DNA of 64,000 nt from positions 93,740-157,739 of the forward strand of contig DAIDBD010000029.1 of the NCBI GenBank assembly GCA_027310305.1, given 5' to 3'. Shown here piece by piece: positions 9,335-18,393 of this stretch. Below the pieces are notes generated by a model. That model was not told where the DNA came from and ran no database searches. It worked only from the letters and a program-made list of their open reading frames with translations. This DNA is from Herminiimonas sp. (GTDB taxonomy: Bacteria > Pseudomonadota > Gammaproteobacteria > Burkholderiales > Burkholderiaceae_D). Position numbers and translations under genes: made by a program. Within the stretch, counting starts at the first letter, position 1. The number at the start of each line of letters is the position of its first letter.

Positions 9335-10480
9335 ATGAACCCGACCTGGAACAAATCGATTGCAGCGTTGGTCTTGGCAAGTGCGTTGGCAGGCACGGCA
9401 CTGACCGCGGCCGCAGAAGAAGGTGTTACCGACACCGCCATCCGCATCGGCCAGACCATCGGCATTACCGGACAAATCGCCGGCGCCGTCAAGGAACTGA
9501 ATGAAGGCGCCAACGCCTACATCAGCCAGGTCAACCGGCAGGGCGGCGTGCATGGCCGCCAGATCGAACTTATAACGCTCGACGACAAGTTCGATCCGGC
9601 GCTATCGGCCAAAAATGCGGAAAAACTGATCCTGGAAGAACATGTATTCGCGCTGTTCCAGAACCGCGGCACGCCGCATACCGAAGCGATCCTGCCGATC
9701 ATGGCCGCCAACAAGGTGCCGCTGGTCGGGCCCAGCACCGGTGCAACCATCCTGCATACGCCGGTCAATCCGCTGTTGTTCAACGTGCGTGCCAGGTATC
9801 AGAGCGAAATAATCAAGGCGGTCGAGCAATTCAGCACGATCGGCATCAACCGGATCGGTCTGATTCATGTCGACGATTCGTTCGGGCGCGATGGCCTGGC
9901 CGGGTTCAACTTGGCCATGGCGGCCCGCAAGCTGACGCCTGCGATCATCGCCAGCTTCGATCGGGTCAAGCCGGATATTTCCGCCGTGGTTGAGGCGACC
10001 GTCAAGGCCGCGCCGCAAACGGTCATCATCGTTTCTGCCGCTCCCACCGCCGCCAGCATCATCAAGCTGCTGCGGGAGCGCGGTAGCAAGACGCAAGTGA
10101 TGACGCTGTCGAACAATTCATCGGCAGCATTCGTCAAAAGCCTTGGGGCCAATGCTCCCGGCATCATCGTCACGCAAATCACGCCGCCGCCGAATCTGTT
10201 GTCGAGCAGGCTAGGCCAGGAATACAAGGCGGCTTCCAAGGCAACCGGCGCTACCGTGTCATACGCGGCAATGGAGGGGTTTGTCGCGGCCAAGGTGCTG
10301 GTGGAAGGCTTGCGCCGCGCCGGCCGGAAACTGACGCGCGAAGGTTTTATCAAGGGGCTGGAGTCGATCCACGATCAGGATCTGGGCGGACTGGCGGTCT
10401 CTTACGGGCCGAATGATCATACCGGCAGCGAATTCGTCGAATTGACCATCATCGGCAAGGATGGGAAATTCCGCCGCTAA
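9335..10480 (+). CDS. Periplasmic binding protein, LivK/type I ABC family, no permease nearby
   Basis: 381 residues with a signal peptide cleaved near TAAAEEGV (about residue 27). The rest reads as a type I periplasmic binding protein of the branched-chain amino acid/urea/aromatic ABC class: RIGQTIGITGQIAG, HGRQIELITLDDKFDPA, and a GPSTGATILHTP region. Ribosome-binding AAGGAG precedes ATG. A sigma-54 promoter lies directly upstream and a sensor kinase/regulator pair follows on the same strand. No ABC permease or ATPase gene is present in the window. The protein may feed a distant transporter or present ligand to the sensor kinase. The ligand cannot be told from sequence. Confidence 0.82.
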   Translation: MNPTWNKSIAALVLASALAGTALTAAAEEGVTDTAIRIGQTIGITGQIAGAVKELNEGANAYISQVNRQGGVHGRQIELITLDDKFDPALSAKNAEKLILEEHVFALFQNRGTPHTEAILPIMAANKVPLVGPSTGATILHTPVNPLLFNVRARYQSEIIKAVEQFSTIGINRIGLIHVDDSFGRDGLAGFNLAMAARKLTPAIIASFDRVKPDISAVVEATVKAAPQTVIIVSAAPTAASIIKLLRERGSKTQVMTLSNNSSAAFVKSLGANAPGIIVTQITPPPNLLSSRLGQEYKAASKATGATVSYAAMEGFVAAKVLVEGLRRAGRKLTREGFIKGLESIHDQDLGGLAVSYGPNDHTGSEFVELTIIGKDGKFRR

Positions 10481-10933
10481 GAATTCAGTATAAGGAGCGC
10501 GATACGGAAGTGTCGCGCGGCAGAGGCAACTGCAGCGTTCAATGAAACCGCACAATTTCAAGTGAATCAGTTGCTTGCACTGATTTTTGAAACGCCAGCT
10601 GGGCCAGCTTGTAATGGAAGAGCAGCAGCGCCATCACAATGATGAAATCAAGATGGCCGCCGTGGATTAACGGTTTGGAAAGTATTGGAAAGCAGCGCAG
10701 GCATTCCCCGATCCCGGAGCGAACGCTTGCACCGCCCGGTTCTCATCGCGTGACCGGCCGATGCGGCCGAAGCAGCAACGGGCGACGGATTAAAATTCGC
10801 AAGCTTCATCGCAGGAGGTAATATTACAGTTGTAGTGCAATCCGGAGACATCGGCCATTCGCCTGCACGCGGCGGCGGTATCCGGTTTACCCATCTTATT
10901 GACGACTGCGCTGACGAATCGACTGACGATCGG
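10481..10933 (+). other. Gap between binding protein and sensor kinase genes
   Basis: About 450 bases without a convincing gene. It begins with a stable hairpin at 10497-10518. A strong AGGAGGT at 10813-10819 has no well-spaced ATG after it; the nearest in-frame codon is a GTG at 10835, 15 bases away. No second sigma-54 element was seen. Confidence 0.5.
10497..10518 (+). other. Nine-base-pair hairpin with GGAA tetraloop after the binding-protein gene
   Basis: GCGCGATAC and GTGTCGCGC pair (one G-U) around a GGAA loop of the GNRA type, 17 bases past the stop codon. There is no T tract, so it is more likely an mRNA-stabilising 3' structure than an intrinsic terminator. Confidence 0.5.
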
Positions 10934-12745
10934 ATGAGATCCAAAAAACGCATCGGCCTCCTGCTGTTTATCGTGGGATGCGCGGCAGCCGCGGTTTTCG
11001 CCGTTTATGTTCTGGCGGCAAAAAAAGCGGCGAGCGATATCAGCGAAGCCGGAGAGCGCCAATTGCAAATCATCGCGCTTGATCTGGAATCGGTACTGGA
11101 CAAGTTCGAGACCTTGCCGTTCGCACTGGGTTTTCAATCGGATCTCACGCAAGTCCTGACCCGGCCGGATGACCGGAGCGCAATCAATCGGCTGAACCTG
11201 AACCTGCAGGCGATCCAGCGCCAGGCCAAGGTGTATGCGATCTACATGATGGACCGTCAGGGCAACACGCTGGCATCGAGCAACTGGGATCAGCCGTTAA
11301 GCTTCGTCGGCCGGAATTTCAGTTTCCGTCCTTATTTCCGGAATGCCATCGATGGCAGGGCAGGGCGTTTTTACGGTATCGGCAACGCCACCGGCGAACC
11401 CGGCTATTTCATTGCGCAGCCGGTTTATCCGCCGGGCGCGGCGCGCGGTACGGCAGCGCCGATCGGCGTGGTGGCGGTCAAGATCGATCTCGTCGAATTC
11501 GAACACACATGGCGCAGTAGCGAAGAGCCGATTACGCTGACCGACCATAGCGGCGTGGTCTTCCTGAGCAACCGGCCGGACTGGAAATACCATAGCTTGC
11601 GTCCGCTCGGCGCAGCCGTGCAGAAAAACCTCGCGGACACGCTCCAGTATGCGGCCAGGCCGATCAAGCCGATTGCTTCGTTGCCGAAAAAAGTGCGCGC
11701 CGGATTCGGCGATCATGTGACGCGGCCGGTCGGGCGCCTGGGCTGGCAACTGATGCTGTTTCCATCGCAGGCGCGCATTGCGCGGGTGGCCATGCTGTGG
11801 GCGCTGGGCGCGGCGTTGTTGCTGGCGATCGCCGGCATTTCGCTATGGGCGAATTACCAGCGCAGACGCCGCATGGAAGAGCGGCTGGCGTCGCGCAATG
11901 CGTTGCAGCGGGCCGCCGAGGAACTTGACCGGAAAATCGAGCAGCGCACGCAGGAACTGCTGCTGGCGAATCAGAATCTTGAAATCAAATACGTCAAGCT
12001 GAAAGAAACCGAACATCTGCTGCGCTCCACCCAGAACGAACTGGTGCAGGCTGGAAAACTGGCCATGCTGGGCCAGATGGCGGCGGGCGTCACGCATGAA
12101 CTCAACCAGCCGCTGGCCGCGATTCGCGCCTTTGCCGACAATGCGGTTACTTTTCTGGCGCGCGGCCAGGCTGCGCGGGCGGAAGAGAATTTGTCGCACA
12201 TCAGTGCGGCCAGCGCCCGGATGGGAGCGATCATCGGGCAACTGAAAGGATTCGCCCGCAAAAGCCATGGGGCAGTGTCGACCGTGGATTTGCCGCAATC
12301 GATCGAGGCATCGGCATTGCTGCTGCAGAGCGATTTCCGGCGCCATCGAGCGCGGCTCGACATCACTATTCGAGATGCGCTGCAAGTAACCGGCGATACC
12401 GTGCGCACCGAGCAGGTGCTGATCAACCTGCTGCGCAATGCGCTCGATGCGGTGGAGACGGCGCAGCAGAGAACCGTGACCATCGTTCTGGAGCGCGACG
12501 AGTGCGATGCCGTCATCCGGATTCGCGATTCCGGGCCCGGCATTCCGGCCCAGGTGGCACAGCATCTGTTCGAGCCGTTTTTCACCACCAAGCCATCCGG
12601 CAAAGGCCTGGGCCTGGGACTGGCGATTTCATCGTCGATCGTGCAAGCGATGAATGGACAGCTGATCGCGCAAAATCATCCGGACGGCGGCGCCGAATTC
12701 ATCGTACGCTTGCCGTTGGTCATTTTGGAATATGCGGATTCGTAA
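10934..12745 (+). CDS. DctB-like sensor histidine kinase
   Basis: A membrane sensor of about 603 residues if started at ATG 10934, which gives a first transmembrane helix at residues 7-28. A GTG 33 codons upstream is the alternative, giving an odd leader. A periplasmic dCache-type domain (about 35-280) with FSFRPYFRNAIDG is followed by a second helix near 283-303, a coiled coil (about 305-365) and a DctB-type transmitter. The phospho-acceptor is His388 in VTHELNQPLAAIRAFADNA. ATP-binding motifs include NLLRNALDA, RDSGPGIP and GKGLGLGLAISSSIV. It resembles C4-dicarboxylate sensors, but the neighbour is a LivK-type protein, so the signal may differ. It overlaps the regulator start by one base. 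Confidence 0.88.
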   Translation: MRSKKRIGLLLFIVGCAAAAVFAVYVLAAKKAASDISEAGERQLQIIALDLESVLDKFETLPFALGFQSDLTQVLTRPDDRSAINRLNLNLQAIQRQAKVYAIYMMDRQGNTLASSNWDQPLSFVGRNFSFRPYFRNAIDGRAGRFYGIGNATGEPGYFIAQPVYPPGAARGTAAPIGVVAVKIDLVEFEHTWRSSEEPITLTDHSGVVFLSNRPDWKYHSLRPLGAAVQKNLADTLQYAARPIKPIASLPKKVRAGFGDHVTRPVGRLGWQLMLFPSQARIARVAMLWALGAALLLAIAGISLWANYQRRRRMEERLASRNALQRAAEELDRKIEQRTQELLLANQNLEIKYVKLKETEHLLRSTQNELVQAGKLAMLGQMAAGVTHELNQPLAAIRAFADNAVTFLARGQAARAEENLSHISAASARMGAIIGQLKGFARKSHGAVSTVDLPQSIEASALLLQSDFRRHRARLDITIRDALQVTGDTVRTEQVLINLLRNALDAVETAQQRTVTIVLERDECDAVIRIRDSGPGIPAQVAQHLFEPFFTTKPSGKGLGLGLAISSSIVQAMNGQLIAQNHPDGGAEFIVRLPLVILEYADS

Positions 12746-14109
12746 TGGAAAATAATGCGTCGATGCCTGAAGCCCTGTTAATCGAGGATGAGCGCGCAGT
12801 GCGGATGGCAACCGCGCAAACGCTGGAACTGGGCGGCTTCACGGTGCATGCCTGCAGCAGCGCCGAACAGGCGCAGCCATGGTTGCAACCGGAATTTGCG
12901 GGCGTCATCGTGACCGATGTGCGTTTGCCGGGAAGGTCGGGGCTGGACGTGCTGGCCGAAGCGGTCGCGCTCGACCCCGACTTGCCGGTGATTGTGGTGA
13001 CCGGGCACGGCGATGTCGGCATGGCGGTGGAGGCGATGCGTGCCGGCGCTTACGACTTCATCGAAAAGCCGTTCGCTGCGGAGCGGTTGATGGAAACGGT
13101 TCGGCGCGCGCAGGAAAAACGCCGGCTGGTGCTGGAGAACCGGCGCCTCAAAGCGGCCTGGGCCGCGCATCCCGACATGCCCGTGCTGATCGGGCAATCA
13201 GCCGAAACCGAGCGGGTACGGAAGATGATCCGCAGCGTCGGCCCGACCGTGGTCGATATCCTGATCAACGGCCAGACCGGCACCGGCAAGGAAGTCGTGG
13301 CGCGCCAGTTGCATGCGGCCAGCGGACGCAAGGGGCCGTTTGTCGCGATCAATTGCGGCGCGTTACCGGAAACCGTGTTCGAAAGCGAAATATTCGGCCA
13401 TGAGGCAGGCGCGTTCACCAGCGCCCAGAAGCGGCGGATCGGCAAGCTCGAGTATGCCAAGGGCGGCACGGTTTTCCTCGACGAGATCGAAAGCACGCCG
13501 CTGGCATTGCAGGTCAAGCTGTTGCGCGTGCTGCAAGAGCGCAGCCTGGAACGGCTCGGCGGCAACGAGCCGATCGGGATCGATTGCCGCGTGATTGCCG
13601 CCAGCAAGGCAGACCTGTTGCAGTTGAGCGCGCAAGGCACGTTCCGCGAAGACCTGTACTACCGGATCGGCGTGGTCAATATCAATTTGCCGCGTCTGGC
13701 TGAACGGCGCGACGATATTCCGCTGCTGCTTGCCCATTTCGTGCAGCTTGCCGCCTTCCGCTATCAGCGTTCGGCACCGCAATGGACGCCGGCGCAGATG
13801 GCGCAGTGGCAAGCGCGCGACTGGCCGGGCAATGTCCGCGAGTTGCGCAATTTCGCCGATCGGCTGGTGCTCGGCGTGGCGGAAGGCATCGCATCGGTTG
13901 CCGGACCGGATACGAAGGCAGGCATGGAATTCGAATCGCTGCCGCATCAGGTCGATGCCTATGAACGCCTGCTGATCGCGGAAGCCATGTCGGCGAGCGA
14001 TGGCAATGTCGCAACGGCCGCGGAGCGGCTCGGCGTGCCGAAAAAGACGCTGTACGACAAATTGAAGAAATATCATCTTGCGGCGAACCGGCCCGCGGAT
14101 TGTGGCTGA
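12745..14109 (+). CDS. DctD-like sigma-54-dependent response regulator
   Basis: 454 residues, starting at ATG 12745 inside TAATG with the kinase stop. Receiver domain with phospho-acceptor Asp58 (VTDVRLPG); AAA+ domain with Walker A GQTGTGKE near residue 176 and GGTVFLDEIES; C-terminal Fis-type helix-turn-helix with NVATAAERLGVPKKTLYDKLKKY. It should activate RNA polymerase-sigma-54 when phosphorylated by the partner kinase. The loop that touches sigma-54, normally GAFTGA, reads GAFTSA here. The nearby sigma-54 promoter at 9283 is the likely target. Autoregulation is not supported by a visible second site. Confidence 0.9.
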   Translation: MENNASMPEALLIEDERAVRMATAQTLELGGFTVHACSSAEQAQPWLQPEFAGVIVTDVRLPGRSGLDVLAEAVALDPDLPVIVVTGHGDVGMAVEAMRAGAYDFIEKPFAAERLMETVRRAQEKRRLVLENRRLKAAWAAHPDMPVLIGQSAETERVRKMIRSVGPTVVDILINGQTGTGKEVVARQLHAASGRKGPFVAINCGALPETVFESEIFGHEAGAFTSAQKRRIGKLEYAKGGTVFLDEIESTPLALQVKLLRVLQERSLERLGGNEPIGIDCRVIAASKADLLQLSAQGTFREDLYYRIGVVNINLPRLAERRDDIPLLLAHFVQLAAFRYQRSAPQWTPAQMAQWQARDWPGNVRELRNFADRLVLGVAEGIASVAGPDTKAGMEFESLPHQVDAYERLLIAEAMSASDGNVATAAERLGVPKKTLYDKLKKYHLAANRPADCG

Positions 14110-14183
14110 TGTTCCATCATGAATGGCATCATTGCATGCATGAACGCGCCGGCTCGCGACGTTACATGGTGTAAACTAAAACG

Positions 14184-14993
14184 ATGCAAAACTATATTTT
14201 CTTCCTGGCGGCGCTGCTCTATGCAGGCTGTGCCTTTTTGCCGTCGAACCGGCGTATTCCGATTGCCGTCGGTATCGCAATCGGATGGCTGCTGCATGGC
14301 GGCGCGCTGTGGGCGGATGTGATTGCGCCGGGCTCGCTGCGCCTCGGCTTCGCCATCATGCTGTCGGCGACGCTGTGGATATCGGTAGCCGCTTACTGGC
14401 TGGAAAACCGCAATTTTGCATTGGATGGATTGCGCGTGATGGTGTTGCCGTGCGCCGCGGTCGCCGTCATCCTGCCAGCGCTGTTTCCCGGTAATGTCGT
14501 GCCGCTGCAGGGCAAGTCTCCGTTGTTTTCATGGCATATCGCGATTGCGATACTGGCATACAGCACTCTGACGATCGCTGCGTTTCATGCGGTATTGATG
14601 GCATTGCAGGAATCCAGGCTGCACACGCGCCCGACCGCCGTCAAAACCGGATGGTTTGCCGCGGCCATCGATCGCTTGCCCGCGCTGCTGACCATGGAAA
14701 AATTATTGTTCAGGCTGATCGGATTCGGGTTCATGCTGTTGACGCTGACTGTACTGTCCGGTGTGGTATTTTCCGAACAGCTGTTTGGCCAGGCGTTCAA
14801 ATGGGACCATAAAACCATTTTCACGATGCTGTCATGGGCATTGTTCGGCCTGTTGCTGGCCGGCCGCAGATGGCGCGGCTGGCGCGGCAAGACCGCCCTG
14901 AGTTTTACGCTGACCGGTTTTGCCACCCTGCTGCTGGCTTATGTCGGCAGCCGCTTTGTGCTGGAAGTGGTGTTGCATCGGGGACTTGCATGA
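14184..14993 (+). CDS. ypjD: YpjD/CcsA-family inner-membrane protein
   Basis: A 269-residue, highly hydrophobic protein with about eight transmembrane segments. The conserved WDHKTIFTMLSWALFG segment near residue 210 is typical of the YpjD branch of the CcsA/ResC cytochrome c assembly family. Members are thought to handle heme at the membrane, but the function of this branch is not settled. Gene order ypjD, small Cys protein, pilS, pilR, ampD is a conserved betaproteobacterial block. The stop overlaps the next start in ATGA, indicating translational coupling. Confidence 0.85.
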   Translation: MQNYIFFLAALLYAGCAFLPSNRRIPIAVGIAIGWLLHGGALWADVIAPGSLRLGFAIMLSATLWISVAAYWLENRNFALDGLRVMVLPCAAVAVILPALFPGNVVPLQGKSPLFSWHIAIAILAYSTLTIAAFHAVLMALQESRLHTRPTAVKTGWFAAAIDRLPALLTMEKLLFRLIGFGFMLLTLTVLSGVVFSEQLFGQAFKWDHKTIFTMLSWALFGLLLAGRRWRGWRGKTALSFTLTGFATLLLAYVGSRFVLEVVLHRGLA

Positions 14994-15235
14994 AATTTCT
15001 GTTATGGGGAGCGATCGGTTTCATCGTGGCGATGTGGCTGCTGCGCACCAAGAAAATTCCCGCGCAATTCAATGAAAAACAGCATGACGGCGCTGACAGC
15101 ACGCAGCGCGGCGTGGAAGCGATGGTTTGTTGCGCGCATTGCGGCATGCATATCCCGATATCGGAAGCCGTTGCCGGCCGATCCGATGCCGCATTCTGCA
15201 GCGAAGATCATCGTCTGCAGCATATTTCCGGCTAG
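14990..15235 (+). CDS. Small membrane protein of PP0621 type with Cys-rich C-terminus
   Basis: 81 residues started at ATG 14990, overlapping the ypjD stop. One transmembrane helix (about residues 3-18) is followed by a cytoplasmic-looking tail with CCAHCGMHIPISEAV and FCSEDH, a likely zinc-binding Cys/His cluster. The family is conserved next to pilS in Beta- and Gammaproteobacteria. Its function is not known to me. It lies 3 bases upstream of pilS, so all are probably one transcript. Confidence 0.8.
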   Translation: MKFLLWGAIGFIVAMWLLRTKKIPAQFNEKQHDGADSTQRGVEAMVCCAHCGMHIPISEAVAGRSDAAFCSEDHRLQHISG

Positions 15236-15238
15236 CCC

Positions 15239-16945
15239 ATGAGCAAGTCCGGGCAAGCTCCCGCCGCCGAATCGCAAGAAACCTTTTGGAAAACGCTGCA
15301 GACGTTCAACGCGACGCGTATCGTGATTGCCCTGGTGCTGCTCGCCTATCTGAGCGTCAATACCAAAAAAGGTTTCTGGGTAATCGAGCAATTCCTTTAT
15401 CTGGAAACCTGCATCGTTTACTTGGTGCTGTCGATTGCATTCACCGGTTTGTCGGCATATTACAAGCGTCGTTTCCTGTTGCAGATGACGCTGGAAATCG
15501 CGGTCGACATTATCGTCATCTCGATGCTGTATGTTGCCGCGGGCGGCGCAAAAAGCGGGTTGGCGATCTTGTATCTGTTCCCGCTGGCCGGCGGCGCGAT
15601 TCTTGCGCCGTTACTGCTGGCATTGTTTTTCGTTTCGGTCGTGACCATCGTACTGCTGACGGAAAGCGGCTATCAGCTTTTGAAATCGTCGACCGACGAA
15701 TCCATTTCGCAAACCGGGCTGTACGGCGCGGCTTTCTTTGCGGCGGTTTTTTTGATCAACCGCCTGGCTGCCCGTCTCATCAAGCAGGAAAAACTGGCGG
15801 CGCAGCGCGGCCAGGATCTGCAAATCCAGCAAGCGATCAACCGGCTCGTTCTGGCCGACATGGGCGACGGCATTCTGGTGGTCGGCCGCGACGGCACGGT
15901 GTTTACCGGCAACCCAGCGGCGGAACGCATGCTCGGCTTGTCCGTTTCAGACGACGCAGCGCGTTGCAAATTGTCGGATATTCCTTCGCTGTTGCCGATT
16001 GCGGATGCATTTTTCAAATGGTCGGGCCGGTCGTCCAGCCATGCATCTTCCGATGCAAGCGCGCCGGCATTCGTCGTCGTCAAGCCGGCTGACGATGTTG
16101 CGCTGCAAGGGGCAACTACCGTCTGGGGCGGGCGGCGTGAGTTGGCGGTGCATCTGAAGCTGCGTTTCGCGCATGTGGAAACGGCTGGGTTGAGGAAGGG
16201 CAGAACCGTTATTTTTCTGCAGGACGTCAGCGAAATCGAGAATCAGGCGCAGCAATTGAAGCTGGCGTCGATGGGACGGCTGACCGCCAGTATCGCGCAT
16301 GAGGTGCGCAATCCGCTTTCCGCGATTTCCTATGCCGCATCGCTGCTGAGCGAGGAAGCCTCGGATCCGACCCAGGTCCGCCTGGTCAACATCGTCGGCG
16401 ATAACGTGGCGCGCCTGAATCAGATGATCGAAGATATCCTGAAGCTGTCGCGCAAGGTGCAACCGCATGGCGACCCGATTGCGCTGGCGCCGGCATTCAT
16501 CGAAATCCTGAACGAATTCGAGGAAACCCATGCGTTGCGAAAGGGATTGATCCTGCTCGACGAGATGGGCCGGTACCGGATCAGGTTCGATCCGCTGCAT
16601 TTGCGGGAAGTCGTCGTGAACCTGCTGTCGAACGCGTTGCGCTATGCGAGCGGCAAGGATGCGTGCATTCATCTGCATTTCGTGTCCGATGCGGCCAATC
16701 GGCTGGAGCTGCATGTGCAGGACGACGGGCCCGCGATCACGCCGGAGGTCCGGGCGCACCTGTTCGAGCCGTTTTATACGACTTCCAGCAAAGGCACCGG
16801 ATTGGGGCTCTACGTGGCACGCGAATTGTGCTTGAATAACGGCGCGATGCTCGATTACGAATACCGGGTGGATGCTTCCGAAAAAGGGTTTGACGAAGCG
16901 AGCGGCAGATTCGTGATCACGTTTGCCATCCACGATCCGATATGA
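15239..16945 (+). CDS. pilS: PilS-like sensor histidine kinase
   Basis: 568 residues. The N-terminal 190 residues hold about six transmembrane helices, as in Pseudomonas PilS. A linker and PAS-like region (about 200-330) precede the transmitter with His354 in SIAHEVRNPLSAISYAAS. ATP-binding motifs include NLLSNALRYASG, VQDDGPAI and KGTGLGLYVARELC. PilS controls transcription of the major pilin through PilR, and can sense pilin in the membrane. Its partner follows 32 bases downstream. pilA itself is not in the window. Confidence 0.9.
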   Translation: MSKSGQAPAAESQETFWKTLQTFNATRIVIALVLLAYLSVNTKKGFWVIEQFLYLETCIVYLVLSIAFTGLSAYYKRRFLLQMTLEIAVDIIVISMLYVAAGGAKSGLAILYLFPLAGGAILAPLLLALFFVSVVTIVLLTESGYQLLKSSTDESISQTGLYGAAFFAAVFLINRLAARLIKQEKLAAQRGQDLQIQQAINRLVLADMGDGILVVGRDGTVFTGNPAAERMLGLSVSDDAARCKLSDIPSLLPIADAFFKWSGRSSSHASSDASAPAFVVVKPADDVALQGATTVWGGRRELAVHLKLRFAHVETAGLRKGRTVIFLQDVSEIENQAQQLKLASMGRLTASIAHEVRNPLSAISYAASLLSEEASDPTQVRLVNIVGDNVARLNQMIEDILKLSRKVQPHGDPIALAPAFIEILNEFEETHALRKGLILLDEMGRYRIRFDPLHLREVVVNLLSNALRYASGKDACIHLHFVSDAANRLELHVQDDGPAITPEVRAHLFEPFYTTSSKGTGLGLYVARELCLNNGAMLDYEYRVDASEKGFDEASGRFVITFAIHDPI

Positions 16946-16977
16946 CAATATTCCTGCGTCCGATATAAGATTTTTCC

Positions 16978-18393
16978 ATGACTTCACCCCGTATTCTGGT
17001 TGTCGACGATGAGGCGGATCTGCGCGAACTGCTGGAAATCACGTTCGTCAAAATGGGACTCGACATCGACACCGCCGATTGCGTTGCCGCGGCACGAACC
17101 TGTCTTGCGCAAAGAGAATATGCGCTGGTGCTGACCGACATGCGGCTGCCCGACGGCCTCGGAATCGACCTGGTGCGCGAGGTGTCGGCCAATTGCAAGA
17201 ACACGCCGATTGCCGTGATTACCGCTTTCGGCAGTGCCGACAACGCGGTGACCGCGCTGAAGGCAGGCGCTTTCGATTATCTGTCCAAGCCGGTCGGGCT
17301 GGATCAGTTGCGGATGATGGTGCAGTCCGCTTTACGGCTGAACCAGGCGGCGCCCGCATCCGATCAGCCGGGCGCACGCGCCGGCATTCCGGCATCGTTG
17401 CGGCTGCTGGGGCAATCCGGCGCGATGCAGGATGTGCGCACGCAGATTGTGCGTTTGGCCCGCAGCATGGCGCCGGTTGCCATCACCGGCGAATCGGGCA
17501 GCGGCAAGGAACTCGCCGCGCGCGATATTCATGCGCAAAGCGTGCGTGCCGACAAACCGTTTGTTGCCGTCAATTGCGGCGCGATTCCCGAGACGCTGAT
17601 GGAGGCGGAATTTTTCGGTTATCGCAAAGGCGCCTTTACCGGCGCGGCGGATGACCGGGACGGATTTTTCCAGGCTGCAAATGGCGGCACCCTGATGCTG
17701 GACGAGGTGGCGGACCTGCCGCTGGCGATGCAGGTAAAGCTGTTGCGCGCGATTCAGGAGCGCCGCGTCCGCAAGGTCGGTGCCACGGCCGAGGAGCCGG
17801 TCGATGTGCGGCTGATCAGCGCCACCCATCAGAACCTCGCCGATTGCGTCGAACAAGGACGGTTCCGCCAGGATTTGTATTACCGTCTCAATGTCATTGA
17901 ACTGAGCTTGCCGCCGCTGCGCGAGCGCAAGGATGACATCGGCGTGCTGGCCGATGCGATCCTGGCGCGGCTGGCCGCGCCGGGGCGGACGGCGGTGCTG
18001 GCGCCGGCGGCGCTTGACGCGCTGCGCGCCCATGCCTTTCCGGGCAACGTGCGCGAACTCGAAAACATACTGGAACGCGCGCTGGCGTTTGCCAATGACG
18101 GCATCATCGAAGTGGCCGACCTGGCGCTGAAGGCGGCCAGAGCGCAAATGCCGGAACCGGCGTCATCGCCGCCGGCCGCCGCGGCACCGGCGCCGGCCGC
18201 ACCGCCGCCTGCGTCCGACAACGATTTGCCGCGTTCGCTGCCGGATCATCTGGATAATGTCGAGCGCGAAATCATTTGCCGCGCATTGGCCAGAACCCGG
18301 TTCAATCGGACGCAGGCGGCGGAACTGCTCGGCATTAGCTTTCGCCAGTTGCGTTATCGGATGCAGAGATTATCGATCCATGAGCCAGAATAA
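16978..18393 (+). CDS. pilR: PilR-like sigma-54 response regulator
   Basis: 471 residues: receiver domain with Asp54 (LTDMRLPDG), AAA+ domain with GESGSGKE and an intact GAFTGA loop (YRKGAFTGAADDRDG), an Ala/Pro-rich linker at about 385-410, and a Fis-type DNA-binding helix-turn-helix ending FNRTQAAELLGISFRQLRYR. The family activates sigma-54 transcription of pilA when phosphorylated by PilS. Its end overlaps the ampD start by 14 bases. Unlike the DctD-like protein upstream, its sigma-54 contact loop is canonical. Confidence 0.92.
   Translation: MTSPRILVVDDEADLRELLEITFVKMGLDIDTADCVAAARTCLAQREYALVLTDMRLPDGLGIDLVREVSANCKNTPIAVITAFGSADNAVTALKAGAFDYLSKPVGLDQLRMMVQSALRLNQAAPASDQPGARAGIPASLRLLGQSGAMQDVRTQIVRLARSMAPVAITGESGSGKELAARDIHAQSVRADKPFVAVNCGAIPETLMEAEFFGYRKGAFTGAADDRDGFFQAANGGTLMLDEVADLPLAMQVKLLRAIQERRVRKVGATAEEPVDVRLISATHQNLADCVEQGRFRQDLYYRLNVIELSLPPLRERKDDIGVLADAILARLAAPGRTAVLAPAALDALRAHAFPGNVRELENILERALAFANDGIIEVADLALKAARAQMPEPASSPPAAAAPAPAAPPPASDNDLPRSLPDHLDNVEREIICRALARTRFNRTQAAELLGISFRQLRYRMQRLSIHEPE

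Noticed and set aside
10639..10821. 60-codon frame between the binding protein and kinase genes
   Set aside because: No ribosome-binding site and Arg-rich, protein-unlike composition.
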